Positions 33,476 to 44,649 are shown, numbered from the stretch's first letter. The stretch is 64,000 nucleotides of DNA from Phascolarctos cinereus (GCF_002099425.1 NW_018343979.1:3521501-3585500); one strand, 5' to 3'. The notes: generated by a model not told the origin, from the letters alone. Translations and numbers: made by a program.

Positions 33476-34210
33476 AGCCAATCAGTAAAAGAAGCCTCTA
33501 AGAGCAGTAGTGGATTTTTCTTGGAATGTCTCTTTCTCTCCCCTTCTCCCTCCCTAATCAGCATCAGCCTCAGAGGAGCAGGTGGATGGGAGAGAGAAAG
33601 AGAGAGAAAAATACTTTATTAATTAGGTTATATGATTGATAAAGGCAAGTAGAGGAGGGTAAGAGAAATGTCAAGTCAAAATTAGAAAGAAATAAGATAT
33701 GTGTAGTTTTAAAGGGTCTTTAATCAAAGTCCACCAAAGGGATAAGTAGATAGAAGGAAAGGTAAGAAAGTTTAAGCATGTGGGAATGAGAGGAGCATGG
33801 GTAAAAAGAAAAGTATAATCTATTTGCATGAAGAGTGTGAACAGACAGTTTGAGAGTAAAATGTTTGAAACTTTTGGAAAGAAAATGTTGTTGAAAAAAA
33901 TCTCTCTCTCTCTCTCTCTCTCTTTCTCCCTCTCTCTCTCCATTCCAACTCTGGCCAAGTTTTGAATGTAAAGGGATAGATGAGAAAAAAAAGAAAGGAG
34001 GGAGTCCCCTCAGATCAAAGAGAGGCAGGTTGACTAGCACTTAACCATTTCCTGCCTCACCTAAAGAGAAAAGTTTTTGTATACTGAGACACAACCAAAA
34101 GGTAATTGAATTTATTCTGGTCTCATTTGAAGTGAAATACATCTCTCCTAATTTGATGTCTAGGATGTCAGAATTTATTTTTCTCTGTAAGGTAATTTAG
34201 AAATGCACTC
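33476..34210. other. Unassigned purine-rich DNA with a (CT)n array
   Basis: It contains a (CT)n run at 33899-33941 and otherwise purine-rich sequence. No gene was seen. Confidence 0.5.
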
Positions 34211-34225
34211 AATAAGGCTGAAGTT

Positions 34226-34664
34226 TCTTTCTCACTTCCTGGCTGTCTTGGTGGCTGAGGGTCCTCCCTCACCGCAGGTAGGAAGATGGCTGCTGCAAAG
34301 AAGAAAAAAAAGTTGCTGTCTATCAACTCGAGGCTCCAGCTGGTCATGAAAAGTGGCAAATATATGCTAGGCTACAAACAGACCCTGAAAATGATCAGAC
34401 AAGGCAAAGCCAAATTGGTCATCTTAACCAACAACTGCTTAGCCTTGAGGAAATCAGAGATTGAGTATTACACTATGCTGGCTAAAATCGGTGTACATCA
34501 GTACAATGACAATAACATTGAATTGGGTACTACAGAGTATGTACACTGGCTATCACTGATCCAGGTGATTCTGATATCATTAGAAACATGCCAGAACAGA
34601 CCAGTGAAAAGTAAACTGTACAAAAGTATTTTTTAATAAAATGGCCAAAACTTATTTAAAGAAA
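34226..34664 (+). pseudogene. RPL30: Processed pseudogene of ribosomal protein L30
   Basis: RPL30 (eL30) is a small protein of the large ribosomal subunit. This is an intron-less cDNA copy. A 5' leader beginning CTTTCTCACTTCCTGGCTGTCTTGG (a pyrimidine-start ribosomal leader) is followed by an ATG at 34286. The protein runs through [48 protein letters not shown] and NNIELGT (about codon 82). A short deletion, about 16 nt judged from the parent protein, shifts the frame there. The rest (YRVCTLAI..., SMPEQ...) is readable in another frame down to the ancestral stop at 34612-34614. An AATAAA lies at 34635-34640, followed by an A-rich end. The target duplication is AATAAGGCTGAAGTT (34211-34225) and AATAAGATTGAAGTT (34665-34679). 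It was made by L1-type enzymes and is non-functional. Confidence 0.93.
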
Positions 34665-34679
34665 AATAAGATTGAAGTT

Positions 34680-35842
34680 ACCTAATTGGTAATTTTTTTG
34701 TTTCAAGTTTCAAATACACATTGTTTCAACTTGGTAAACTTTTATATTAGCTCCAGAAAATATGTGGTTTATATCAGTCCAGAGGAAAAATATCATGGGG
34801 TGGACAGGCAATCTCTTCTCTGGGGTCCTTGTTGATTCCCCTTGTTTTGTAAACTTGCTAAGCCCCTGGAAATCATCTGTGTAGGCAAGGTCATCAGCCC
34901 TGGGAAAAAGAGTTTGTTTGGAATTCCTAAACAATGAGTTTGGTTTACAGAGAATTTGAAAGTTTATAGAAATGATTTTTAATGATTGGCCTTTACACTA
35001 GCACAAGTTTAAATTTGAGAAGGAAAGATGTTAAGTGAAATCTCTTATGGGTGTGAATATTGGTAAATTTTTTTTTGCTTATTGCAAATTATTTTTTGCT
35101 TATTGCAAGTCCATGAGAGACTATCTGGCTCTAAGCTGTGATTAGTTAAACTTGCTGTTGAGGTAAAAGCTCTTGGGACTGTATAGTTGTCTGATGGATC
35201 AAAATAATCCATCAACAATCAATAGTCAATGATCCACCAACAGAAAAATGCCATAAGCTACAGAAGGACTATGATTCTGTACTATTACAGATGGAGGTCT
35301 GCATCTGGAAAAAGCTGAAAGGACAACCTTAGCGTGAATCTAAGGTGAGATCCTCCTGGCTCAGTTTCTCCATTGTGTTCCTTTGAAAAGAAATGTTTCC
35401 CACCTGGCTATTCCTGAGTCTGGCTATGAGGTGAAATTGATACTTCATGGTTGGTTGGAAAACTCTTATCTAAATCCAAACAGAGCTAAGGAAGCTTTAT
35501 CCTCTCAGATTTGTTATAATCATATCCTAGCCTTTTCTTTTTATAGCAAATTTCTATAATTAGAGCAAGTGGTCAGTAAAAGATATGAGCACAATGCAAG
35601 TATGTGACATCTTGCTGTTTTGATCTGAATCTATGATTATTTCATGGCCTACGCAACAGTTAAATTACTGTCTGAACTTATCATATGTATAAGATTCAGT
35701 TCCTGAAGTATCTCTTTCTTCCAGAGAGAATATAATTAGTGAAGGGTAAACCAGCTGTGAAACAAGGATGCATATCTATTAAGTTGTGATGTTAAAGTCA
35801 GGAACCTCTTTTGTTTTGTTTAAGGCTTTACAGTTGTTAGTG
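34680..35842. other. Unassigned DNA
   Basis: No gene or named repeat was seen. A short tandem duplication of TTTTTTGCTTATTGCAA occurs at about 35071-35108. Confidence 0.5.
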
Positions 35843-35856
35843 AAGAGTAACAACTT

Positions 35857-36001
35857 TTTTTTTTTTGGCTAGTCAGTGGGGTTAAGTGACTTGCCCATGC
35901 TCACACAGCTAGTAAGTGTCATGTGTCTGAGGCTGGATTTGAACTCAGATCCTCCTAACTTCAAGGCCAGTGCTCTATCCACTGCACCACCTAGCTGCCC
36001 C
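35857..36001 (-). mobile_element. WSINE1-like SINE with target-site duplication
   Basis: Antisense copy: poly-T tail, GGGGTTAAGTGACTTGCCC, CACACAGCTAGTAAGTGTCATGTGTCTGAGG, CTGGATTTGAACTCAGATCCTCC, CACTGCACCACCTAGCTGCCCC. The 14-bp duplication is AAGAGTAACAACTT (35843-35856) and AAGAGTAATAACTT (36002-36015), one mismatch. It is among the best preserved SINEs here. Confidence 0.93.
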
Positions 36002-36302
36002 AAGAGTAATAACTTATGAGCTATCTTATGTTATGGTTGAAATATAAAGGAAAGCTGAGTAGTCTGAGTAATGGGAAAGGAAAGGAAAATAAAAGCTTGA
36101 TTGAAAATAGGGGAGGCAGATAAGGTTTGGGGACAAATGGGGACTTTCAAGCCCCACCGGTTGCTGAATAGTTGTTCTAGGTACCTTTTTGCCAGCTTCA
36201 GATGGTTTAAGTATATTGAGAGGGCATGAGGAAGTTTGAAGGTATTTTAAAAAGAAAGGAAAATTATGTAGCTTGATTTGAAAGTTAATAGCTCAATTTC
36301 AG

Positions 36303-37210
36303 ATGGCCTTTTTGGAAGGATACCAGCCAATACTCACCCCACTTCTGGTCATTTTACTCCCACTCCTTTTCAGCCCCTTTTTGCTTAACCTCCTTGCCAT
36401 ATTTGTCTCTTCTAGGCTCTGGGCCACCCACTTCCAGATGATTGCTCAATCTATGTGCCAACCCTTGTCTGAGTCAAAGACCCACCACCCACTGGACTTG
36501 GCACTGGCCAAACATCAGCTAAAGAACCAGCCCCTTGAAAGGACCCCTTGAGGCAAGGACAACTTTACATCCAATCTCAGAAGAAAGCAGTTTCAGAAGC
36601 CAAGACTTTTCTCTCTTACCCAAAAATTTTGGGTCCCATTTGTTTGAGGGGGGATGATAGAATGCTTGTGCTTGGACCCCAACCCAATCTCTTCCCAGCC
36701 CAAAGATCGTATCTCTAGCAATAACTCATGAGTGGGCCTCAATGAGGCAAACTATCTCTCCCTGATACAGGAACAAGCTGACTTCTATAGAATTTCCCTT
36801 GTATGAACAGTACTATCTTGTATCAGCAGGATTATCATGTACTAATTCCCACAGTTACCATATACAGCCCAGAGGTCAAGCTATACAGGCTTGTTTCAGA
36901 CATAACAGACCAAAACCACACCCATTAGAAGGCCTCCCCACTTCCCCACTGCCAGGTCATGCCAGTAGTGAATGATGCCTGTGCCCAAGGTTGTATGTTA
37001 CCAAGTAATTAGCATACTTCCACTGTACCTTTCCTTTATAAGCTTTAGCATAACTCCTGTTAGGTTGTGAGTCCTCTAATGAGCTCTGCCTGCCATATTA
37101 GTGTTACAATAAACTGACTGGAAGAATGCCTGAGTCTGTGAATTCTTCCCAGATAACTTTGTCCTGGACTTTGGTATTTTGGGGTGTCTGTACCCCTAAA
37201 ACTGCATCAC
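36303..37210 (+). mobile_element. Class I (gammaretrovirus-like) endogenous retrovirus fossil: env end and 3' LTR
   Basis: Parts visible: the C-terminal end of an envelope transmembrane subunit with a hydrophobic membrane segment followed by NLLAIFVSSRL and an FQM motif (36303-36551), as in gamma-type/ERV1 envelopes of the syncytin-like kind; a polypurine tract GAGGGGGGA just before 36655; and an LTR from TGATAGAATG at 36655 to about 37210. The LTR has a TATA-like TTTATAAGC near 37035 and AATAAA near 37109. No gag, pol or 5' LTR was seen in the window, so this is a broken fossil. Divergence cannot be dated without the partner LTR. Confidence 0.8.
36655..37210 (+). repeat. 3' LTR of the ERV fossil
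   Basis: About 555 bp, beginning TG directly after the polypurine tract, with promoter-like TATA and polyadenylation-signal positions in U3/R order. The right end, near CCCCTAAAACTGCA, is approximate because no flanking duplication can be tested. Confidence 0.75.
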
Positions 37211-37589
37211 AGCATGCTGTCACCTATGCAATCTAGCTGCTACTGTGCCACATGGCTTTTATGAAAGAATTGGACGTATTTCAGGAGATTCAACTGCCGG
37301 TGGGGAGGATGGTCCAATTCTAAAACTGAAGGAAGACCAATATTATTTAATATGCGTGGTTTAAATATTGTTATATAATGATTTAAGATTCAGTGAAAAT
37401 TCAAAGAAATATAACAAAGCAGAGAGCTAAATGGCAATGAAGCATCAGCTGTAATCATTCTGCAGATAAAACAAAGATCTTATTCCTCCTCTTGGTTTAA
37501 AACATTTTGTAAAAAGAGTAAAAGCCCATTATGAACATAAGTTGTTTTTATATAGACTTGCACACTTTTTAGATATGCTTTCCTAACAT
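37211..37589. other. Unassigned DNA
   Basis: This is the right flank of the LTR. Nothing further was recognised. Confidence 0.45.
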
Positions 37590-37740
37590 ATCGGTGGCAA
37601 AGTGGAGAGAGTGCTTTTGGTTTCTCCCTCTGCATGTTTTAGCTTGTATGGGTATAATCAAGTCACTTAATCTATGTAAACCTTAGTTTTCCCACCTAAA
37701 AAAAAAGTCAGATTAATACTATATGTTAGAGTTAGAAGGG
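37590..37740 (+). mobile_element. Decayed MIR SINE
   Basis: GGTGGCAAAGTGGAGAGAGTG, then ATCAAGTCACTTAATCTATGTAAACCTTAGTTTTCCCACC and a TGTTAGAGTTAGAAGGG end suggest MIR on the plus strand. Confidence 0.5.
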
Positions 37741-37774
37741 CTTATGTTTCCACAAGTAGAATAATGCAGAATTC

Positions 37775-37940
37775 AACTGAATAAAAGCACACTTGCCCTT
37801 GCACTCAGGGCCCAACCCTCCTGAAGAGGGGTGGAGCCCGCTTCTGGCCAGAAACATCTAAATCCTCTGGACTTTCTTTGTAATAAATTTGCTTGATAAT
37901 AAATTTTTGGTGTCAAGCCTATTTCTAACACTATAGTACT
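37775..37940 (+). other. Possible LTR-like segment
   Basis: A GC-rich block (CCTCCTGAAGAGGGGTGGAGCCC) is followed by TTTGTAATAAATTTGCTTG and GGTGTCAAGCC, resembling an LTR polyadenylation region. No terminal TG/CA pair or duplication was confirmed. Confidence 0.25.
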
Positions 37941-39144
37941 TGTCATAAGACTCCAATGAAATAATATATTTATAAAATACTTTATAATATTTAATAATTG
38001 ATATAAATTCCAGTTATTATTCCAAAAGAAACTTTGACTTAGGTGGGTTAGCTTTAACATGGATGTATTTAAGGCTGTCTCCTAACCGCATTACCAAGAA
38101 ATTCTTTTATATATGATGGGTTATTTCCAAACCTTAAAGCACTCTATAAGAGTGACTTGTTATTGTTTTTTTTCTAATTATCTACAGAGGAGTGGCTCAA
38201 GTAATTTCATTTGCTTTTTTAGTGGTTTCTATTGAGATTCCTATCCTCAGCAAAAGCATGATTCACCAGTTTGCTATCCCTGCCCATTCTTTATTCAGGC
38301 AGGAAACCATTAAAATGCAGAAATCCAAAGGTGAGTACAAAATTTGCATTTTAAGTTCTAATACCTGAGGGAGCACTAAGTAACTTAAGAAGTGCCTCAT
38401 TATCTACTGGCATTGGAGGAGCCACTATTGAGTAAATTATACTTATTTCCCTCTTAAACTTTGCTGCTTACTGCTACCATATTGCTGTTGTAAATAACAA
38501 GACCAAAAGCCAGGCTCCTAGACATGTTCTTAAGAACAGCAGCATCATTCTTGTTCATTTGTTTTGTTCAAGTTCTGTGCTAGCTCTGTTACTTGTACTC
38601 AATATAATATATGGCAACTGCTGGTGAAGTAAGTCTTCTTGAGCATTTTTATCTTAGGCGAATTTCATATTGGTCATACTCTTTCCATGAGGTGTTGTTC
38701 ATTCTAATTTTATCCAGAAAGAACTAGGTGTAGAATTACAATAATCAGCACCTCTCTAATTGGAGCTATATGTTCAGTGGGACAATTAGAAATATTCTCC
38801 TGCTACCTACAGTAATCAGGAATCTTAGTGACAGATATAACACTACTGTGAAATGGAAACATGAACTACTGTACATCTGAGCTATTCACAGTTTCAGACA
38901 GAACATCCATGAAAGGGTTATGAGAAATAAGGGATCAGAACTTCCAGATAATTCTCAAATTTAGAATATGAGATCTATGTTCTTCATGCAAAGAAACACT
39001 CTAAAATAATTATTCATTGTATTTAAGGATTAAAGCAGATATCATTTTGGATATTCATACTTTCTCAATAGAAGAGAGCTCATTTTAGTTTCTTGAATTA
39101 ATAGGAGGGTCTTCTGAGAGACTGAATAATGCAATTGCAAACAT
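37941..39144. other. Unassigned DNA
   Basis: No gene or named repeat was seen here. Confidence 0.5.
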
Positions 39145-39350
39145 GCCATAGGGAGAGACATACAATCTGGGTGCAGGTCCTCTCTTTGATACTTGCTGAC
39201 TGTATGATCATGGACCAGTCACATCACCACTATGATTCTCAGCTTCCTCATCTGTAAAATGAGCAATGATGTTTTTATTACTTACCTTATGCAGTCATTG
39301 TAAAGAAAATTATATATAAATAAGAGCATAAAGGTAAGTTACGATTATTA
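39145..39350 (+). mobile_element. MIR SINE
   Basis: TGCAGGTCCTCTCTTTGATACTTGCTGACTGTATGATCATGG, CTCAGCTTCCTCATCTGTAAAATGAGC and CAGTCATTGTAAAGAAAATTATATATAAATAAG match MIR order on the plus strand. Confidence 0.75.
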
Positions 39351-40834
39351 AGCAAATGTAAAAATTTCTTTATAAAATCTTACTTGTAGCATAATGGTTA
39401 CCCTTTGTTCTCTAAGCTTATGATAGTGGAGTGCAAGCTTCGGAAGATTCTACCATGGAGGAGAGCCTTCAAATTCAACTCCTGCACAAGACTGGATCTT
39501 CATTCCAAGGATCAGCCAAATTAAATATGGACTGGCTCATAACAAAATGACTGACCACTTGGTGATGAATTCTTTGGTCATGGCTACCCATGAAACAAAG
39601 AAAAATACAAAATGGTCCCCAATTCCATAAGGCCTCCTCAACTTCTTTGAGAATAGTCTGAGTGGTAGGAAATGGGACAGAAGGTGTTAAGTATTACGTT
39701 TTTAGATTGTTTATAAACAGTAGCTTAACTGCTGATATTCAAAATATGGGATCATTGTCCAAGTCTCAAGTAGATACTGCAGGAGGAACTAAATTATGTC
39801 AATCATGACATTCTTACTACAAGCTCAACAAGGAAGTTGCAGTTAAATTAAAGGTTGGGTTACAAGTTAGCAGACCTGGTTGTATTATGTGTCTATAGGC
39901 AATAAGAAATGGTATTTCATATTGGAAACATGGCAGCTCATATCACAGTACTCATGAAAATGTGTGCAAAAATATGATCACGAAAAATAGTGTAGATTAT
40001 GTAGCAACATCTGTTGCATAGGACAGAGAAATTTTATGAAAAATTCATTAAGAACCACTCAATTAAATTAACAAACAGTTTGATTTTTTAAAAATTTCAG
40101 TGAAAACATAAGAATAGGTAAGGATGGTTAAAAAAAAACATGCAGCATATAATCTCTGGGTCTTATCCTCCCAAACTCCACTCAGAATAGCAAGTTTCAG
40201 TTCCCAGACATTGACTGACTATTTCTCCCATCACCCCAGAATTCCAGGGCAATCTTGAGAGGTTGGCTTAGCTTTTTAATGTTACTGTTCATGATGTGCT
40301 CTCCTCAATATCAATTATCAGTTAATAACTCCCTAATATCATTTAACCAAATAAACTCAATTAGCTTTTTAAAAAGGAATATTAACTGAGAAGGAAGAAG
40401 AAGCACAAACATATAGCCCACCACCACTGGGGTGAGGGAACAAGTGTGTAATTTACTTTTTCCACTCATTTTATCCTTGGGAAGCATGGACTCAAATTTA
40501 TATCCCCCACCAAATTTACTTCTGGATGTGATATAGTTGATAGACAAATCATTCCCTTGTAAGAGATGGTGTCTCAGATACCTAGCGAATTCTCTTCTAG
40601 GCAGAATCAAACAGGTCACTTTACAAGACTGGTTGAGACTTTCAGGCTGTGGCAATCAACAAACTCTGCTATGGACTCTAGTTGCTGGACCACTGGAGGC
40701 TGTTCCAACCATGCAAAGTGTGCAAGGTTATAACTTGGCCTGTTCCATCTCTGGTAGTCATTCACAATAATTACAACTGATATTCATGGGGATAAGCAAA
40801 CTCTTATATTAATAACAAAAATAATGAAAACTAC
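39351..40834. other. Unassigned DNA
   Basis: No family was assigned. A 114-codon antisense frame at 40311-40655 and a plus frame at 40537-40770 overlap and show no domain. The 40.14-40.77 kb block is less AT-rich and could be an old unrecognised repeat. Confidence 0.45.
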
Positions 40835-41130
40835 TTGATTATGGTAACAGGTGCTATATGTTAATAGCTTTTGACAAAATTCTTATCCTGCTCTGTAAAA
40901 ATACTAAGAAAGTATAGGTTTAAGTGTACCTATTTTTTTTAATATGGTAAATACCATCCATAACCAATTGACAGCATTATATACAATGGGAACAAACTAG
41001 ATGCCTTTCCATTAAGATTAATAAGAAAGCAAGCATGTCCATCATCATCACTATTTGATTTAATGTCTGAAATGCTAGCTATAGTAATTTGGATAGGAAA
41101 AAAGTAATTGAAAAATTAAGCATAGGTAAA
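40835..41130 (+). mobile_element. L1 ORF2 fragment, plus strand
   Basis: GCTATATGTTAATAGCTTTTGACAAAATTCTTATCC, then GGAACAAACTAGATGCCTTTCCATTAAG and AAGCAAGCATGTCCATCATCATCACTATTTGATTTAATGTCTGAAATGCTAGC follow the pre-catalytic part of L1 reverse transcriptase. Decayed. Confidence 0.65.
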
Positions 41131-41165
41131 AAGGAAACAAAAGTATAACTTCTTGCAAATATTAT

Positions 41166-42110
41166 AGTGGCCTATTTTAAAATTTGTTTTTATTAACAAG
41201 AAATTTTCCTCTCTCCCACCCATCTTCCCTTTCTCCTCCCTCCCCCCCAAAAAAGAAAAGAAAATGAAAAATTTTATAGCAGATATTTGGTCAAGCAAAA
41301 ATAATTTCTAATTTGGTAATGTCCAAAATGTATCTCATTCTTCATATTTAGTGCATCAGGAAGTGGATATCATTATTTATCATTGGTCCTCAGAAATCAC
41401 ATAATATCATTGTGTTTTTAGTATTTTTAATTTTTTTTTCAAAACTGCATTTGTACTATGTCATTATAGTATACATTATTTTCCTGATTCTGCTCATTTC
41501 ACCTTGCATTGGTACACACAAGTCTTCCCAGGTTTCACTAAGCCATTGTTACTTCTTACATTATAATAGTATTCCACTGCATTCATATAGCACATATTTT
41601 CAGTATTCCCCAGTTGACGGACTCTCCTTCTTAGTTTATAGTTCTCTGCCACTATACAAAAAACTGCTACATTTTTTGGTACATTTATAACTTTTCCCCC
41701 TTCCTTTGATGTAGGCCTGGTAGAGGTACAACTGGGTCAAGGGGTGTGCATAGTTTAATAACTTTTGAGAGTTAGTTTCAAATTGCTTTACACAATGGCT
41801 ACACCAATTCATAGTTCCACTGGCAGAGCTGCAATGTTCCTCTTTTTTCCCAGCCCCTCTGAAATATATCATTTCCCACTGTTGTTAACATTGTAAATTT
41901 TATGTGCAGAATACCCTAGCATTGCTTTAATTTGAAATTATTAGTGATTTGGAGCAATTTTTATATAGTTATTGAAAGCTTAGATTTCTTTCCTTAAGAC
42001 CTTCCTGTTCATATTCCTGCAGTATTTATCAATTGGCAAATGGTTCTTAGTCTTATAAATTTACTCAGTTCTTTTTATATCTTGATAGTGAGAAAAGGGA
42101 AAACTTCTTA
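41166..42110 (-). mobile_element. L1 3' end (subfamily B), antisense
   Basis: The plus strand shows TTTTCCTGATTCTGCTCATTTCACC, TTATAATAGTATTCCACTGCATTCATATAG, GTACAACTGGGTCAAGGGGTGTGCATAG, CAAATTGCTTTACACAATGG and TTAGTGATTTGGAGC, ending near TATTTATCAATTGGC. This is antisense ORF2 C-terminus plus 3' untranslated region. 5'-truncated and decayed. Confidence 0.82.
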
Positions 42111-42159
42111 ATCATTAGAATTGTAAAGGAGTAGAATGGGCTGAGTCAGGAGATCAGAG

Positions 42160-42340
42160 AGTGACAGACCTTAGATATATAGAAGACACTACAGACATCT
42201 TTCAGTCCAACCCCTTCATTTTATACATGAAGAAACTGAGGTGATGGAGGTTGCCCAAGGATTCAAATATAGTAAATATCAGAGGTACACTTTAATGTCC
42301 TCTGACTCCAGAAACAATGTTTCTTCCATTTTACCACAAT
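42160..42340 (-). mobile_element. MIR SINE
   Basis: TTCAGTCCAACCCCTTCATTTTATACATGAAGAAACTGAGG and TCCTCTGACTCCAGAAACAATGTTTCTTCC are antisense MIR landmarks. Confidence 0.72.
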
Positions 42341-42357
42341 GAGCACTCTACCTTAGT

Positions 42358-42412
42358 AACTCAACAAGCATTAATTAAACACTATATGCCAATCTTTGTG
42401 CTGGGTCACTAC
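42358..42412 (-). mobile_element. L2 3' tail, antisense
   Basis: ACTCAACAAGCATTAATTAAACACTATATGCC...TTTGTGCTGGG is the reversed terminal part of L2. Confidence 0.6.
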
Positions 42413-42419
42413 TCATTGT

Positions 42420-42622
42420 GGGTCATAGGAAAACAGGTTTAGAGCTAAAAGGGACCTCTGAAGTCATTGAGTCCAACTCCCTCATTTGAAAGATGAGGCA
42501 ACTGAGGCCCAGAAAGACTAAGTGATTTGCACCAGGTTGCACAACTAACAAATGTCTGAGACAGGAGTTGAATTAAGGTGTTTCTGACTCTGAGTTTAGT
42601 ATTCTAACTGTTCTACCATAGT
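42420..42622 (-). mobile_element. MIR SINE
   Basis: TAAAAGGGACCTCTGAAGTCATTGAGTCCAACTCCCTCATTTG, GATGAGGCAACTGAGGCCCAGAAAGACTAAGTGATTTGC, GAGACAGGAGTTGAATTAAGG: antisense MIR. Confidence 0.82.
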
Positions 42623-43027
42623 TCAGATTATGTAGGTAAAAACTAGACAGGCTGTCTGTTGACATCTACAATCTTAGAGCATTTTCTCAAGACCTCTGTT
42701 CTTTCCTTAGCAATTCTTTTTCCACCTGCTGAACCAAGTGCTCATTATTGTCACCTGAAGTCTATGCAGACATTTAAAATGTCAGAGCTCCTAGTGTTTC
42801 TGTTTCTTTATTACTTCAGCCTGGTGAAAGATGAAAGAAATTGAACCCTTTGTGCAGATAATTTTATATCAGATTTCTGAACATTTGTGTCACTAATAAA
42901 AAGTCTATTTTGGGGGGTGAGTCCTGAAGCTAATTACTGAAAATGTTTACTTTTAAGCTTAATCTATTTCATTATTACATTAATATGCAGATTTTGTCAG
43001 TTCAAAGAACTTTATTAATTCTTCTAT
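42623..43027. other. Unassigned DNA
   Basis: Nothing recognisable was seen in this interval. Confidence 0.45.
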
Positions 43028-43505
43028 CACAGATTCAGTGAATTTGAGAATTTAAAGGGACCTTAGTATTCATTTAGTACAATCCCTACACAAGACAAAT
43101 CTCTACTAAAACACACCCAAACAATTCATAATCCAGCCTCTGCCTGAAGTTCTCCAAGGAAAGGGAACCCATCACTACCCAAGGTAGCAAAATCTGCACT
43201 TAAACAGCTCTAATTATTAGGAAGTCTTTTTTTTTCTACTGACAGCAAACATAAATTCACCTCTTTGCAGCTTTTTCCCATTGTTCTTGATTCTGTTGTC
43301 TGGGTCAACACAAAAGCCTAATTTCTTCACAAAATAGCCCTTCAAATACTTTGATACAGCTGTCATGGTCCACCCTCTCTCCCCTTAGCCTTCTCTTTTC
43401 TAGGCTAAATATGTCCAGTTTCTTCAATTCTCATATGAACTGGTCTTGGGGCCCTTCACTATCTTGTTTATACTACTTTGGACAGCTCCAGCTGATCAAT
43501 GCACT
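43028..43505 (-). mobile_element. CR1/L3-type LINE 3' end, antisense
   Basis: Ordered landmarks: TTTAAAGGGACCTTAGTATTC, AATCCAGCCTCTGCCTGAAGTTCTCC, CAGCTCTAATTATTAGGAAGTC, TTTCCCATTGTTCTTGATTCTGTTGTCTGGGTCAA, TTCAAATACTTTGATACAGCTGTCATGG, TTTCTAGGCTAAATATGTCCAG, GGGCCCTTCACTATCTTG. This is the most complete 3' end of this family in the window. Confidence 0.85.
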
Positions 43506-43590
43506 GTTTAGAACTAGATGGACTGGAATTTTAAAAATATCTTGCGCCTGGTCCAAAGGAGAATAAAAAGAATAATGAAGAGCCTTAAGA

Positions 43591-43653
<63 letters not shown>

Positions 43654-43790
43654 CACGGTTAATGCAGGAATTTGTTTCCATATGTATATGTGTATGTATG
43701 TATGCACACACACATATGCATATAAATATATGTACACACACACACACATATAGAAAGAGAGACAGAGAAAGGATACAGAGACAGAGAGAC
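43591..43790. repeat. Compound (TG)n / TATG / (CA)n / (GA)n microsatellite
   Basis: A TG array (43592-43646) is followed by TATG-rich sequence, two CA runs (43705-43713, 43734-43748) and a GA/GACA-rich run (43752-43796). TTAATGCAGGAATTT occurs on both sides (43659 and 43803), so a LINE tail appears duplicated around the arrays. Confidence 0.9.
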
Positions 43791-43796
43791 AGAGAA

Positions 43797-43945
43797 CATG
43801 ATTAATGCAGGAATTTATTTTGCTTGACTATATATGTTTGTAATGAGTTTGGTTTTTCTTGCTTTCTCTTTGGAGGAAAGGGGTGATGGGAGGGAGAGAA
43901 TTCAGAGTTTAAAATAAAGTAAAATTGAATTTAAAAAATAAATGA
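43797..43945 (+). mobile_element. LINE 3' tail (unassigned L1-like)
   Basis: TTAATGCAGGAATTTATTTTGCTTGACTATATATG, TTTTTCTTGCTTTCTC, GGGAGGGAGAGAATTCAGAG and an A-rich end AAAATAAAGTAAAATTGAATTT have the layout of a LINE-type 3' untranslated region with a G-rich block and a poly(A) end. The family is not certain. Confidence 0.5.
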
Positions 43946-44029
43946 ATGGTTTTAGAGAAAAGAGAGAAAAATAGAAATATCCACATTTTTCTTGGCTTAA
44001 CTTTCTCCTGTCTCTTATCCACCCTCCAT

Positions 44030-44575
44030 GCAGCTGACAAAATGATAGCCCAACAGCACAGGGCTGATCATGTCATTCCTCTTCTTATGAAGCTCTAGTA
44101 GCTCCTAATGGTCCTTGGGATAAAATTCAAACTCTTCTGCTTGTCATTTAAAGTACTTTAAAGTCTAACTCAAGCTTACCTTTCCAGACTTATTATTTAT
44201 TAATCCTGTCTACCCACTCAACATTCCAACTAAACCGGCCTTCTTAATGTTTCTCCCCTTTACACAGGCTGTCTCTAGTGCTTGGGATATTCTCCCTCCT
44301 CACCTGTACCTCTTAGAGGCTCTACAACATTCAGCTCAAGTGCCACGTCTTATGTGGCGCCTTTCATAATCACCTTGATTAGTTGTGTCTCCCTCACTCT
44401 TTCATGGATTTTGCATTTACTTTATATGTGTACACATCATTTCTCCTCCTAGAATATAAGCTTTTTGAGGTCAGGACTATTTAACTTTAGGTTTTTTTTT
44501 TTAATCACCAGAGCCTAACACAACGTCTGGTGCGTAGTAGGAATTTAATAAATACTTATCTGTCAATTGAACATA
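44030..44575 (+). mobile_element. L2 LINE 3' end
   Basis: Ordered plus-strand landmarks: CAGGCTGTCTCTAGTGCTTGGGATATTCTCCC, TCAGCTCAAGTGCCACGTC, GTGTCTCCCTCACTC, CTAGAATATAAGCTTTTTGAGGTCAGGAC, GCCTAACACAACGTCTGGTGCGTAGTAGG, AATAAATACTTATC. Long but decayed. Confidence 0.82.
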
Positions 44576-44649
44576 GCATCTCTACACTGGAAAAGTGATC
44601 CGGGTTGCTGAAAATTACTGCATGTTAAAGTTCTTTGTGTTTCATCTCT

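Noticed and set aside
33671-34040. Two antisense frames with an ERERERE run
   Set aside because: They cross the (CT)n array and low-complexity purine-rich DNA, with no domain.
40311-40770. 114-codon antisense frame and an overlapping plus frame
   Set aside because: No recognisable motif. Length is within chance for 64 kb, and the region has no other gene signals.
40835-42110. Twin-priming inversion of a single L1 (plus fragment next to minus fragment)
   Set aside because: For a minus-oriented L1 the inverted 5' part should lie to the right of the 3' part. Here the plus-strand ORF2 piece is on the left of the 3' end, so two separate elements fit better.
43514-43805. Overlapping frames with CVCVCV and HTHTHT runs
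   Set aside because: Products of the (TG)n/(CA)n arrays.
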